From positions 1,343,501 to 1,407,500 of the forward strand of contig NZ_LT899436.1 of assembly GCF_900198195.1 (NCBI RefSeq): a DNA stretch of 64,000 bases. Reading direction: 5' to 3'. This document shows, one piece after another, positions 32,080 to 40,569 of this stretch. Origin of the DNA: Tenacibaculum jejuense. GTDB lineage: Bacteria > Bacteroidota > Bacteroidia > Flavobacteriales > Flavobacteriaceae. A model generated the notes under the pieces. The model was not told the DNA's origin, searched no databases, and was given only the letters and a program-made list of their open reading frames with translations. A program made the translations under genes and the position numbers. How positions within the stretch are numbered: the first letter of the stretch is position 1; the number at the start of each line of letters is the position of its first letter.

Positions 32080-35000
32080 TTAATTAATAGAGAAAATTTT
32101 AGTTTCCTTAAAAGGAGAAATAGTAATTTTTTCTACTTCATTTTTATAAGTAGGCCATTCCTTGTTAAAGAATGTATTGGTTTTAGTTAAAACTTTATTT
32201 AATGATGTTTTAAACTGTTCGATTAACCTTTTTTCAGTTGCAGTTTGTTTACCAAATCTGCTGCTAGAATACCAGTTAGCTGTTCCTAAACGTTGAACTA
32301 CATTTACTTCTGGGCTTCTAATAATTCCTTGACGTTTATCAACTTTTCCTAAGAATGTATTTAATAAAGTATCAATCTTTTTGATAATCTCTTTTGAAGA
32401 TTTTATTTGAGCTTCGTACTTCTTTTTATCTTTAGTAGACAGCTCTTTTTGATAATCTTCTGCTATTTTTTTACTTTCTACCAGTTGTTTTACGGCATCA
32501 GCTATAACTTTTTGATGTTTTTGAAGTGTTTTAGAAGTGTTGTATTTTTCATCAATTGCAGCTTGAGATATTTCTAATCTCGGATCGTATTTTACAGTGA
32601 TATTTGTTTCTGCAGTTTGATCACCAAACGTTGCTTTAATTTTATAAGTTCCAGGTTTAACAGGAACTCCACTTGGTTCAGATTTAGATTTTCTAATTCT
32701 TCTTGAAGGACGAGCCACACCTTTTTCATTCATAAACCAAGTTTGAGTATGAATTCCATTTTCTTTTGGTGCTTTTCTTTTTAAAGTTCTTATTAAACGA
32801 GTTCCATCATAAATTTCAAACTTAATAGAGTCCCATTTAATTTTCTTTTTGTCTTCGTCTTTTTTCTTAAGATCTTCTTTAGATTTCTTTACTGGTTTTT
32901 TAGCCATTTTAGGCTTGTTCATATAGAACTTGATTCGAGCTCCAAAAGGTCTGTTTTCACCATTGTATAAAGCATCTGCACCAAAACGACTTCCTGTTGG
33001 TTGTTGGTAACTCGCTTGATATGCAGTTGGTGGCGTAAATACATCGAATTTTTTAGTTAAGATATTTTTATTTGAAGCAATAGCACGTAAAGGACGAATA
33101 TCATCTAATACCCAAGCAGCTCTACCAAAAGTACCAATCACCAAATCGTGTTCTCTTGGATGAATCACTAAATCTTTTACAGAAACAGTAGGGAATCCCG
33201 CCGTCCATTTTGTCCATTTTTTACCAGCATCTACAGAAACATATAATCCATCGTCTGTACCTAAGAATAATAAGTTAGATTCTACAGGATCTTCAACAAT
33301 ACTTAACGTGTAACTTTTTACATCATTTTCATCAACAATGCGTTCCCAAGTCTTTCCATAGTTTTTAGTTCTATACGCATAAGGAGTATAGTTAAAACGA
33401 CGATAATCGTTCGCAATTAATAAAGCTTCTCCTTTATTTTTGTTTGAAGCTTTAATTTGAACAATCCAACTATTTGCTGGTAAACCTTTAATGTTTTTAG
33501 AAACATCTGTCCAAGTTGAACCACCGTTTTGAGTTACGTGAACTCGTCCATCATCTGTAGCAGCCCAAAGCATGTTTTTTTCAACAGGAGAAGGCTCAAT
33601 AACTAAAACAGTACAGTGATTTTCAGCACCAGTAGCATCAATTGTTAATCCACCACTTTCGTGTTGTTTTTGTTTACTTTTATCATTAGTAGTTAAATCT
33701 GGAGAAATTACTTCCCAAGTTAAACCTTTATCTGTTGATTTATGTACAAATTGACTTCCGAAGTAAATAGTTGAATTATCAAAAGGATCTATGTTAATTG
33801 CTGAATTCCAGTTGAAACGTAATTTTACTTCTGGGTCAGGATGTGTTGGTTTTACAGTATAATTGTTTCCAGTTTTGTAATCGTAACGAGAAACAAAACC
33901 TTGCTGACTCATCGACCATCCGTAACGAGAATCGTCTCTATCTGGAACTACATCAAAACCGTCTCCAAAACTAATTTCTTGCCAGTATGAATTACGAATT
34001 CCTTGAGCTTTCCATACATAAGCTGGTCCTCTCCAAGAACCGTTGTCTTGCATTCCTCCATAAACATTATACGGATATTCATTATCTACATTTATATGGT
34101 AAAATTGTGCTACTGGTAAGTTTCCTATAAAACGCCAAGTTTTACCACCATCACGGGTAATATTTAAACCACCATCATTTCCATCGATCATGAATTTTCC
34201 ATTCTCTGGATGAATCCACCAAGCGTGGTGATCTGGGTGTACGCCATTATTTGCTCCATATGCAGGCATTAATTGCTTGAAACTTTTTCCTCCATCTTGA
34301 GAAACATTTACATAAGTGAAAATTGAATATAACCTGTTTTCATTCTGAGGATCAGCATAAATTTCTGAATAATAGAAAGGACGGTTACCAATTCCTGGTT
34401 TATGATTTATTTTTTTCCATTTAAATCCACCATCTTCACTTTTATATAAAGCATTCTTTTTAGATTCTACTAAAGCGTAAATTGTATTTGGATTACTTCT
34501 AGAAATAGCAACACCAATTCTTCCTAAGTCTCCTTTAGGAAAACCTTCTTTATCAGTTACTTTTTTCCAGTTTTCTCCACCATCATAAGTAATGTATAAT
34601 CCACTTCCTTTTCCTCCAGATTTAAAAAACCAAGGATCACGCTTGTGTTCCCACATCGCAGCAATTAATTTGTTAGGGTTTGAAGGATCCATAACTAAAT
34701 CAGCAGCACCAGTTTTATTGTTACTGTATAAAACTTTTTTCCAAGTTTTACCTCCGTCTACAGTTTTAAAAACTCCTCTTTCAGGATGTTCTCCCCAAGG
34801 AGATCCAATAGCAGCAGCATAAACAATATCAGGATTTGTAGGATCGATAATTACTCTGTGAATATGACGAGTTTTTTCTAACCCCATAGATTTCCAAGTT
34901 TTACCACCGTCTAAAGACTTGTAAATTCCATATCCGCCATTTAAACTGTTTCTTGGATTTCCTTCTCCTGTTCCAACCCAAATTACACTTGGATTTGATT

Positions 35001-35280
35001 GTTGAATAGCTACAGCACCAATAGATGCAGTAACTTCTTTTTCAAAAATAGGTTCCCATTTAATTCCACCAGAAGTAGATTTCCATAAACCACCAGAGGC
35101 AGTTCCTACGTACATAACATCTGGGTTTTTATGTACGACATCAATAGATGTAACTCTTCCACTCATTCCACCAGGACCAATATTTCTTGGCTTCATATTT
35201 TTTAAAACATCCATAGAAAGTTCCTGTGCGGTAACAAAACATGAGATGAATAAAAGTAGAGGTATAATAATTTTTTTCAT
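32080..35280 (-). CDS. Exported VPS10/sortilin-like Asp-box beta-propeller protein
   Basis: This 1066-residue protein is exported (signal peptide MKKIIIPLLLFISCFVTAQ). Residues about 30-720 form one or two beta-propellers of the sortilin/BNR type with at least nine Asp-box motifs of the form S.DGG.TW: SLDGGKTW, TVDGGKTW, TYDGGENW, SEDGGFKW, SQDGGKSF, TRDGGKTW, STDKGLTW, TQNGGSTW and SVDAGKKW. A Lys-rich linker (PKMAKKPVKKSKEDLKKKDEDKK region) and a C-terminal helical part of about 150 residues follow. I chose the ATG at 35280 because it starts a clear signal peptide; a longer frame to 35403 has no such feature. There is no visible T9SS sorting domain at the end. The role is probably glycan or protein binding or hydrolysis; the exact activity is unknown. 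Confidence 0.85.
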   Translation of the reverse strand: MKKIIIPLLLFISCFVTAQELSMDVLKNMKPRNIGPGGMSGRVTSIDVVHKNPDVMYVGTASGGLWKSTSGGIKWEPIFEKEVTASIGAVAIQQSNPSVIWVGTGEGNPRNSLNGGYGIYKSLDGGKTWKSMGLEKTRHIHRVIIDPTNPDIVYAAAIGSPWGEHPERGVFKTVDGGKTWKKVLYSNNKTGAADLVMDPSNPNKLIAAMWEHKRDPWFFKSGGKGSGLYITYDGGENWKKVTDKEGFPKGDLGRIGVAISRSNPNTIYALVESKKNALYKSEDGGFKWKKINHKPGIGNRPFYYSEIYADPQNENRLYSIFTYVNVSQDGGKSFKQLMPAYGANNGVHPDHHAWWIHPENGKFMIDGNDGGLNITRDGGKTWRFIGNLPVAQFYHINVDNEYPYNVYGGMQDNGSWRGPAYVWKAQGIRNSYWQEISFGDGFDVVPDRDDSRYGWSMSQQGFVSRYDYKTGNNYTVKPTHPDPEVKLRFNWNSAINIDPFDNSTIYFGSQFVHKSTDKGLTWEVISPDLTTNDKSKQKQHESGGLTIDATGAENHCTVLVIEPSPVEKNMLWAATDDGRVHVTQNGGSTWTDVSKNIKGLPANSWIVQIKASNKNKGEALLIANDYRRFNYTPYAYRTKNYGKTWERIVDENDVKSYTLSIVEDPVESNLLFLGTDDGLYVSVDAGKKWTKWTAGFPTVSVKDLVIHPREHDLVIGTFGRAAWVLDDIRPLRAIASNKNILTKKFDVFTPPTAYQASYQQPTGSRFGADALYNGENRPFGARIKFYMNKPKMAKKPVKKSKEDLKKKDEDKKKIKWDSIKFEIYDGTRLIRTLKRKAPKENGIHTQTWFMNEKGVARPSRRIRKSKSEPSGVPVKPGTYKIKATFGDQTAETNITVKYDPRLEISQAAIDEKYNTSKTLQKHQKVIADAVKQLVESKKIAEDYQKELSTKDKKKYEAQIKSSKEIIKKIDTLLNTFLGKVDKRQGIIRSPEVNVVQRLGTANWYSSSRFGKQTATEKRLIEQFKTSLNKVLTKTNTFFNKEWPTYKNEVEKITISPFKETKIFSIN

Positions 35281-35364
35281 CGAAAAATGAATTAGTTGAT
35301 TAAGAAAGCTAAAAATACAGCTTAATGATTTGTAATTTCTTAAAAAACTGTTAATGACTTTGTT

Positions 35365-35372
35365 TAGTTTTG
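35365..35372 (+). promoter_or_regulatory. Candidate -7 promoter box for the S15 hydrolase gene
   Basis: TAGTTTTG fits TAnnTTTG exactly and lies 45 nt before the ATG at 35418. No clear -33 box was found. Confidence 0.4.
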
Positions 35373-35417
35373 TATGGCTAAAAAGGAAAATTATTTTTGA
35401 CATAAATCAGATAAACT

Positions 35418-37190
35418 ATGAAACACTCTAAATTTTTAATATTGCTATGTATATTTTTTTATAGTCTCATTGCTAAAGCTGAAAATTCCTCAGATTCTTT
35501 GAACATAAAAATTAAGTTTTATCAAAAAATAAAGCTTTCAGATGGAACCAAATTATCATCTAACATTTATCTTCCTGAAGATTATACCAATCAAAAAAAG
35601 TATCCAACAATTCTTGTAATTACACCTTATGTTTCAGATGAAAATCATGAAAGAGGTTTGTTTTTTTCTCGTAATGGTTATGTATTTATTACAGTAGATT
35701 GTAGAGGTAGAGGTAATTCTGAAGGTAAATTTATTCCTTTTCAAGATGATGCTAAAGATGGGGCAGAAGTAGTTAATTGGATTGGTGAGCAACCATGGAG
35801 TAACGGAAAAGTTGGAATGATGGGAGGTTCTTACAGAGGAATGAATCAATGGTTCGTATTAAAAGAATTTCCAAAGTATTTAAAAACAATTATTCCTACT
35901 GCTTCAGTTGGACCAGGTTTAGATTTTCCGAAATACAATAATATTTTCTATCCATATGTAATGCGTTGGTTAATGTTAACGAGTGAAAAAACTATCAATC
36001 AGAAATTATTTGGAGCTGATTTTTGGACACAAAAACAGGAAGAATTATATAAGAAAAATGCAAAGTTTAATAGTTATGATGATATAGTTGGATATCCGAA
36101 AGAAGTTTTTCAAAACTGGATTTCCCATCCTAGTCATGATGAATTTTGGCAGCAATATTATTTTAAACCAGAAGAATCTAAGCAAATAAATATTCCAATT
36201 TTAAGTATTACAGGTCATTTTGATTCTGATCAACCTGGCGCAATGAAATATTACACAGACCATATGAAAGATGGAAACAATCAAGCCAGATTAAATCATT
36301 ATTTAATTGTCGGTCCTTGGAGTCATGGAGGAACTAGAAGGCCTGCAAAAGAGTTGGGAGGTTTTCAGTTTAAAGAAAATGCTGTTTTAAATATGAATGC
36401 TTTACATTTAAATTGGTTTGATTGGACGTTAAAGAAAGGAAAGAAACCTGAGTTTTTAAAAGATAGAGTAGCGTATTATACCATGGGTACAAACGTTTGG
36501 AATTATACTTCTGATTTTAAAAACATAGCGAACGCGAAGAAAGAATTTTATTTAAGTTCTACAAATACAGATGCTAAAAGTATATTTAACTCTGGTAAAT
36601 TGATAGAATCACCTGAGGATTCAGATAAAAATCCAGACGAAATTGTTTATAATCCTCTAGCGAATAATGGGATTGATAATCCAAGTTATACTAGTGATAA
36701 CAAAGATTTTTATAAAGATCAGAGTTATGTGAATGATAAAGAAGTTTTGATTTACCATTCTGCACCTTTAAAAGAAGATTTAAACATTAATGGAAAAATT
36801 GCTTTTGAAGCTTATATTGAATTGGATGTAGATGATACAGATTTTGAAGTTTCAGTATATGAAATTACTAAAGATAATGAATCGATTTTTTTACAAACCG
36901 ATCAACTAAGAGCACGTTATAGAAATGGACTAAAAAAAGTTGATTTTCCTAAAAGAAATACAATTAATAAATATCTGTTTGAAGGAGAAAACATGTTTAG
37001 TAGAGTTGTGAAAAAAGGAAGTAGGTTGCGTTTGATTTTTTCAACTATTGATAATCCGAATGTTCAAAAGAATTTTAATTACAAAGAAGATCCAGCATCA
37101 CAAATAGCACAAAAAGCTAAAACAGCAATAATTAAGTTATTTCATAACAAGAAGTATCCCAGTAAAATTATAGTACCAATAAAAAAATAA
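35418..37190 (+). CDS. CocE/NonD (S15 peptidase) family hydrolase, exported
   Basis: This 590-residue serine hydrolase has a signal peptide (ending LIAKAE) and the X-Pro dipeptidyl-peptidase S15 layout: an alpha/beta-hydrolase core (about 35-330) with an inserted helical cap, then a C-terminal jelly-roll domain (about 375-585; KIAFEAYIELDVDDTDFEVSVYE). The catalytic triad is visible as Ser138 in GGSYRG, Asp269 in GHFDSDQPG and His303 in GPWSHGG. The oxyanion/early motif DCRGRGNSEG is also typical. Family members cut acyl or peptidyl bonds, from cocaine esterase and amino-acid ester hydrolases to X-Pro peptidases; the substrate here is not clear. Its terminator overlaps the end of the next, convergent gene. 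Confidence 0.88.
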   Translation: MKHSKFLILLCIFFYSLIAKAENSSDSLNIKIKFYQKIKLSDGTKLSSNIYLPEDYTNQKKYPTILVITPYVSDENHERGLFFSRNGYVFITVDCRGRGNSEGKFIPFQDDAKDGAEVVNWIGEQPWSNGKVGMMGGSYRGMNQWFVLKEFPKYLKTIIPTASVGPGLDFPKYNNIFYPYVMRWLMLTSEKTINQKLFGADFWTQKQEELYKKNAKFNSYDDIVGYPKEVFQNWISHPSHDEFWQQYYFKPEESKQINIPILSITGHFDSDQPGAMKYYTDHMKDGNNQARLNHYLIVGPWSHGGTRRPAKELGGFQFKENAVLNMNALHLNWFDWTLKKGKKPEFLKDRVAYYTMGTNVWNYTSDFKNIANAKKEFYLSSTNTDAKSIFNSGKLIESPEDSDKNPDEIVYNPLANNGIDNPSYTSDNKDFYKDQSYVNDKEVLIYHSAPLKEDLNINGKIAFEAYIELDVDDTDFEVSVYEITKDNESIFLQTDQLRARYRNGLKKVDFPKRNTINKYLFEGENMFSRVVKKGSRLRLIFSTIDNPNVQKNFNYKEDPASQIAQKAKTAIIKLFHNKKYPSKIIVPIKK

Positions 37191-37224
37191 AAAAAGAGGA
37201 GTAATTTTACTCCTCTTCTTTTTT
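37191..37224 (+). terminator. Terminator of the S15 gene inside the end of a convergent gene
   Basis: AAGAGGAGTAA (37194-37204) pairs perfectly with 37207-37217 around a 2-nt TT loop, followed by a T-rich tail. The right arm is also the stop codon and last Glu codons of the minus-strand gene at 37207-37374. Confidence 0.72.
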
Positions 37225-37374
37225 CTTAGGTTCTCTTTTTGCTTCTTTTAAGGCTTTCATAAGCATCCATTCTATTTGTCCGTTTGTAGAACGAAACTCA
37301 TCTGCAGCCCATTTTTCAACAGCCTTAAGCATGTCTTCATTTATTCGTAACGCAAATGCTTTCTTTTTAGCCAT
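37207..37374 (-). CDS. Arc-type ribbon-helix-helix small DNA-binding protein
   Basis: This 55-residue protein reads MAKKKAFALRINEDMLKAVE, then KWAADEFRSTNGQIEWML and a charged tail ending EEE. The order of one short strand (KAFALRI) and two helices (EDMLKAVEKWAADEF, TNGQIEWMLMKALKEA) is the Arc/CopG ribbon-helix-helix fold; such proteins dimerise and bind DNA through the strand. The start codon is ATG at 37374 and the frame is open to TAA at 37207. It is the last gene of the SPFH cluster and may regulate it, though a 97-nt gap separates it from the PH-like gene, so it may have its own promoter. Its last codons form one arm of the facing gene's terminator. Confidence 0.85.
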   Translation of the reverse strand: MAKKKAFALRINEDMLKAVEKWAADEFRSTNGQIEWMLMKALKEAKREPKKKEEE

Positions 37375-37471
37375 AAGAATTTTAAATTATTAATTTTTCA
37401 ACAATTTTATATAAGTACAAAAGACCAAAAAATTGTAATGAAATACAATAGTAAAAGTAATAATAAGCGTA

Positions 37472-37966
37472 TCATATCTCTTGATTGTTATAATGATTAA
37501 TTGTTGTGTTAACTTGCTCTTGCAATTGTGTACCTATTAAAATACGTTTTCCGTTTTTTAATTCGATTTGAATTCCAATATCACCTGATACATTATAAGC
37601 TGTTCCGTTTTTTTTCTTCCAGAATAAACCACCTTTCATTCCCCATCCTCCATATTCAGTAATTGCATCATATTTTCGGATGTGAATTTTTTCAATATCG
37701 TTCCAATGAATAGTTTGATTTTTAAAATGAAAAGGAATAAATCGATAATGAATTCCATGTTCATCAATTCGAGTTTTTAATTTAAAAAAGAGTATTGCAC
37801 CTGTAGGAATAATAATTAAGCACATAGCAATAATAAAATCAATTAATTCCATTTTTTCTTCAGCGTATGCCTTAGAAAGAATGATAATAGGCACAATAAG
37901 ACCAATTACTAAAAGTGCAATTAGCCATTGTTGTGTAAAACGTTGCTCTTCTTTAAATATCCTCAT
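37472..37966 (-). CDS. Small membrane protein with PH-like C-terminal domain
   Basis: I do not know this 164-residue protein by name. It has two transmembrane helices near the N-terminus (WLIALLVIGLIVPIIILS and LIDFIIAMCLIIIPTGAILFF), then a domain of about 100 residues on one side with strands and conserved motifs ITEYGGWGMKG and AYNVSGDIGIQIELKNGKRILIGTQ. The pattern of strands followed by a C-terminal amphipathic helix resembles bacterial PH-like domains. It starts 2 nt after the DUF4177 stop, so it is surely in the same operon as the SPFH gene. Its role is likely at the membrane with the SPFH protein, which is inference. Confidence 0.78.
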   Translation of the reverse strand: MRIFKEEQRFTQQWLIALLVIGLIVPIIILSKAYAEEKMELIDFIIAMCLIIIPTGAILFFKLKTRIDEHGIHYRFIPFHFKNQTIHWNDIEKIHIRKYDAITEYGGWGMKGGLFWKKKNGTAYNVSGDIGIQIELKNGKRILIGTQLQEQVNTTINHYNNQEI

Positions 37967-37968
37967 AA

Positions 37969-38127
37969 CTATCTGTTTTTATCTCTTTCTAAGACTATAT
38001 GAATCCAACTTTCAGCGATATGTTTAACAACCCAACCTTCTCGTGCGTATTGATTCAACAAATCTTCCATTTTTTGATATCTATTATGTAATCCCAGTTT
38101 TGGTTTAACAACTTTATATTCTTTCAT
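37969..38127 (-). CDS. DUF4177 family small protein
   Basis: This 52-residue protein begins MKEYKVVKPKLGLHNRYQKM and continues EDLLNQYAREGWVVKHI, ending in a strand LERDKNR. The motif (E)YKVV....LN.YA.EGW.V is typical of DUF4177, a family of small strand-helix-strand proteins. The start is ATG at 38127, 11 nt after the SPFH stop, and the stop at 37969 is 2 nt before the next start; such spacing in a co-directional row is strong support for a real gene despite the short length. Function unknown. Confidence 0.85.
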   Translation of the reverse strand: MKEYKVVKPKLGLHNRYQKMEDLLNQYAREGWVVKHIAESWIHIVLERDKNR

Positions 38128-38138
38128 AATTTTATTTT

Positions 38139-38999
38139 TTAATGATTTAATGTTCCTGTATTCACTACCGGAGAAGCATCTTTATCACCACAAAGTACAA
38201 TCATTAAATTACTAACCATTGCAGCTTTACGTTCTTCATCCAGTTCAATAATTTCTTTTTTGTTTAATTCTTCAAGAGCCATTTCTACCATACTTACGGC
38301 ACCTTCAACAATTTTATGTCTTGCAGCTACAATAGCAGTAGCTTGTTGTCTTTTTAACATGGCATTGGCGATTTCTTGCGCATAAGCTAAGTAACCAATT
38401 CGAGCTTCTAAAACTTCTATTCCAGCAATAGCTAAACGCTCTTCCAATTCTTTTTCTAAAGTTTCACTTACTTCGTTTACACTCGAACGTAAAGTAATAT
38501 CTTCTTCATGACCTTCATCGGCAAAATTATCATAAGGATACATACTAGCTAACTTTCTTACTGCAGCATCAGTTTGTACACGAACAAAGTTTTCATAATT
38601 GTCTACATCGAATGCAGCCTTGTAAGTATCTGTAACACGCCATACTAAAATGGTACTAATCATTACTGGATTTCCTAGCTTATCGTTAACCTTTAATCGT
38701 TCACTATCAAAATTACTAGCACGTAAAGAAATTTTCTTTTTTGTATAGAAAGGATTAGCCCAATACAATCCGTTTTGTTTTATAGTTCCAATGTATTTTC
38801 CAAAAAGTAAAACAACTTTAGAAGTATTTGGATTCACTAGAATAAATCCGAATAACATAATAATAGAAGCTAATAATGAAATTATAAAAAGAGGACTTTC
38901 TAATTTTATCATAGCAACTATACTTCCAATAAACAAAATAAAGAATACTAACAGCATTAAATATCCACTAGCTGGTTTGATGATTTTTTCTGATTTCAT
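38139..38999 (-). CDS. SPFH/Band 7 domain membrane protein
   Basis: This 286-residue protein has two N-terminal hydrophobic segments (YLMLLVFFILFIGSIVAMI and FIISLLASIIMLFGFILV) and then an SPFH domain, the scaffold module of stomatin, prohibitin and flotillin. Hallmarks are the strand LLFGKYIGTIKQNGLYWANPF, the segment GNPVMISTILVWRVTDTYKAAF, and the long helix region with LEARIGYLAYAQEIANAMLKRQ. Such proteins form ring-like assemblies in the membrane. It leads a tight minus-strand cluster (SPFH, DUF4177, PH-like, then Arc-type). A promoter pair lies about 36 nt upstream. The cluster's task is unknown; membrane organisation or stress response is a guess. Confidence 0.9.
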   Translation of the reverse strand: MKSEKIIKPASGYLMLLVFFILFIGSIVAMIKLESPLFIISLLASIIMLFGFILVNPNTSKVVLLFGKYIGTIKQNGLYWANPFYTKKKISLRASNFDSERLKVNDKLGNPVMISTILVWRVTDTYKAAFDVDNYENFVRVQTDAAVRKLASMYPYDNFADEGHEEDITLRSSVNEVSETLEKELEERLAIAGIEVLEARIGYLAYAQEIANAMLKRQQATAIVAARHKIVEGAVSMVEMALEELNKKEIIELDEERKAAMVSNLMIVLCGDKDASPVVNTGTLNH

Positions 39000-39034
39000 A
39001 AGTTTTAATTTATAATGATATTATTTTGATATCA

Positions 39035-39066
39035 TAAAGATATATTATTTTTTTTGAATTTGCAAA
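39035..39066 (-). promoter_or_regulatory. Candidate promoter of the SPFH cluster
   Basis: On the minus strand, TTTG (39063-39066) is followed after 20 nt by TATCTTTA (39035-39042), which fits TAnnTTTG except for the last base. It ends 36 nt before the ATG at 38999. Confidence 0.4.
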
Positions 39067-39219
39067 CTTTTGAAATAAAGTGCTTTAGAGATAGATAAAA
39101 TGGTATATTGAAGAGTGAATTCATGGAATAGAGTAAAAAGTGAAGAAAAAGAGGATTTTTTTTAGTTAAAAAGCGTTAATACTTTTTCGATATTTTATGA
39201 GATTACTTAATTTTAAAAG

Positions 39220-39741
39220 ATGAAATTCAGATTAATTTTATTGGTATTAGCTTCAACTTTTATTGCTTCTTGTAATACGAAAAACAAGAAAACAACTTCA
39301 GCAGATTTAAAAGTGACAGATGGAGCTATAAGAATCTTAAATTACGATCAATTAAAACCCTTATTAGAACAGCAAGATGATAAAGTTCATGTAGTTAATT
39401 TTTGGGCTACTTGGTGTAAGCCATGTGTAGAAGAGTTACCTGCATTTGAAAAATTGAATGAAGAATACAAGGATAAAAATGTAGAATTATTACTTGTAAG
39501 TTTAGACTTTCCTAATCAAATTCAGAGTGAATTATTACCATTTATAAAAGAGCACGAATTAAAACCAGAAGTTGTGGTTTTAGATGATCCAGATCAAGAT
39601 AAATGGATTAATGGTATTTCTACAGAATGGTCTGGAGCAATTCCTGCAACTATCATTTATAAGAATGGTAAGAGAGCTTTTTACGAGCAATCATTTAATT
39701 ATGATTTATTAAATAAAGAATTACAACAATTTTTAAACTAA
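39220..39741 (+). CDS. TlpA-family thioredoxin lipoprotein
   Basis: This 173-residue lipoprotein (signal ending FIASC) carries a TlpA-type thioredoxin domain with active site WATWCKPC (Cys66 and Cys69) and the cis-proline loop SGAIPATIIY. Such proteins sit in the periplasm and exchange disulfides, for example during cytochrome or exported protein maturation. The N-terminal part before the domain is short (about 40 residues) with no DUF4369. The next gene starts 5 nt after its stop and also encodes a thioredoxin-fold protein, so the two form an operon and could act as a redox pair. Confidence 0.9.
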   Translation: MKFRLILLVLASTFIASCNTKNKKTTSADLKVTDGAIRILNYDQLKPLLEQQDDKVHVVNFWATWCKPCVEELPAFEKLNEEYKDKNVELLLVSLDFPNQIQSELLPFIKEHELKPEVVVLDDPDQDKWINGISTEWSGAIPATIIYKNGKRAFYEQSFNYDLLNKELQQFLN

Positions 39742-39746
39742 ATATT

Positions 39747-40361
39747 ATGAAAATTTTTAAATCAGTATTTGTATTACTAGTATTAGTAGCTAGTGTAGCT
39801 TTTACAGTTAAAGATAAAGGAGCTTATAAAATTGGCGATAAAGTAGATAATTTTATGCTTAAAAATATCGACGGTAAAATGGTTTCTTTAAGTGACTATA
39901 ACAATGTTAGTGGAGTAGTAGTCATATTCACATGTAATCATTGTCCGTATTCTAAAATGTATGAAGATAGAATTATAGCTTTAGATAAGACATATAAGGA
40001 CATGGGGTTCCCAGTTGTAGCAATAAACCCAAATGATCCTAGTGTTTCTCAAGGAGATGATTATGAATCTATGAAAGTAAGAGCTAAAGAAAAAGGATTT
40101 ACTTTTCCATATTTATTCGATGAAGGGCAAAAAGTATATCCAAAATTTGGTGCTACAAAAACACCTCATACTTTTATTCTAAAGAGAAAAAAGAAAGACT
40201 TTATTTTATCTTACATTGGAGCCATTGATAACAATGCAAGGGATGCGAGTAATGCCAGCGTTAAGTATGTAGAAGAAGCAATTTTAAGTTTAATAGATGG
40301 TGATATGCCTACAAAAACTGAAACTAAAGCTATCGGATGCTCTATTAAAACAAAGAAATAA
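39747..40361 (+). CDS. Exported redoxin/thioredoxin-like protein
   Basis: This 204-residue protein has an N-terminal signal peptide or anchor (FKSVFVLLVLVASVAFTV) and a redoxin domain: IGDKVDNFMLKNIDG, then the active site FTCNHCPYS with Cys63 and Cys66, and a cis-proline region ATKTPHTFILKR. The CNHC version is common in a Bacteroidota redoxin branch, often called thioredoxin family protein. A C-terminal Cys (IGCSIKTKK) is near the end and could be a third redox Cys. It is coupled to the TlpA-like gene upstream and followed by a terminator. Confidence 0.88.
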   Translation: MKIFKSVFVLLVLVASVAFTVKDKGAYKIGDKVDNFMLKNIDGKMVSLSDYNNVSGVVVIFTCNHCPYSKMYEDRIIALDKTYKDMGFPVVAINPNDPSVSQGDDYESMKVRAKEKGFTFPYLFDEGQKVYPKFGATKTPHTFILKRKKKDFILSYIGAIDNNARDASNASVKYVEEAILSLIDGDMPTKTETKAIGCSIKTKK

Positions 40362-40392
40362 AAATTATTTAGAAATTATAATTTTATAAATC

Positions 40393-40422
40393 AATCCCAC
40401 ACGAAATGTGTGGGATTTTTTA
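40393..40422 (+). terminator. Rho-independent terminator after the thioredoxin pair
   Basis: AATCCCACAC (40393-40402) pairs perfectly with 40408-40417 around a 5-nt loop; a T run follows. Confidence 0.87.
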
Positions 40423-40569
40423 TTTCTTAATTTTCTAAAAATATGACTTAACAATCTTATAAACTTCATAATATTCTCTTTAACTTTTTATTGAAATAGG
40501 GTGATTTTATCTTAACTTGAATGAATGCTAGATTTTGTTATTTGGACGAATTAAAAAATTAGTCCCAAA

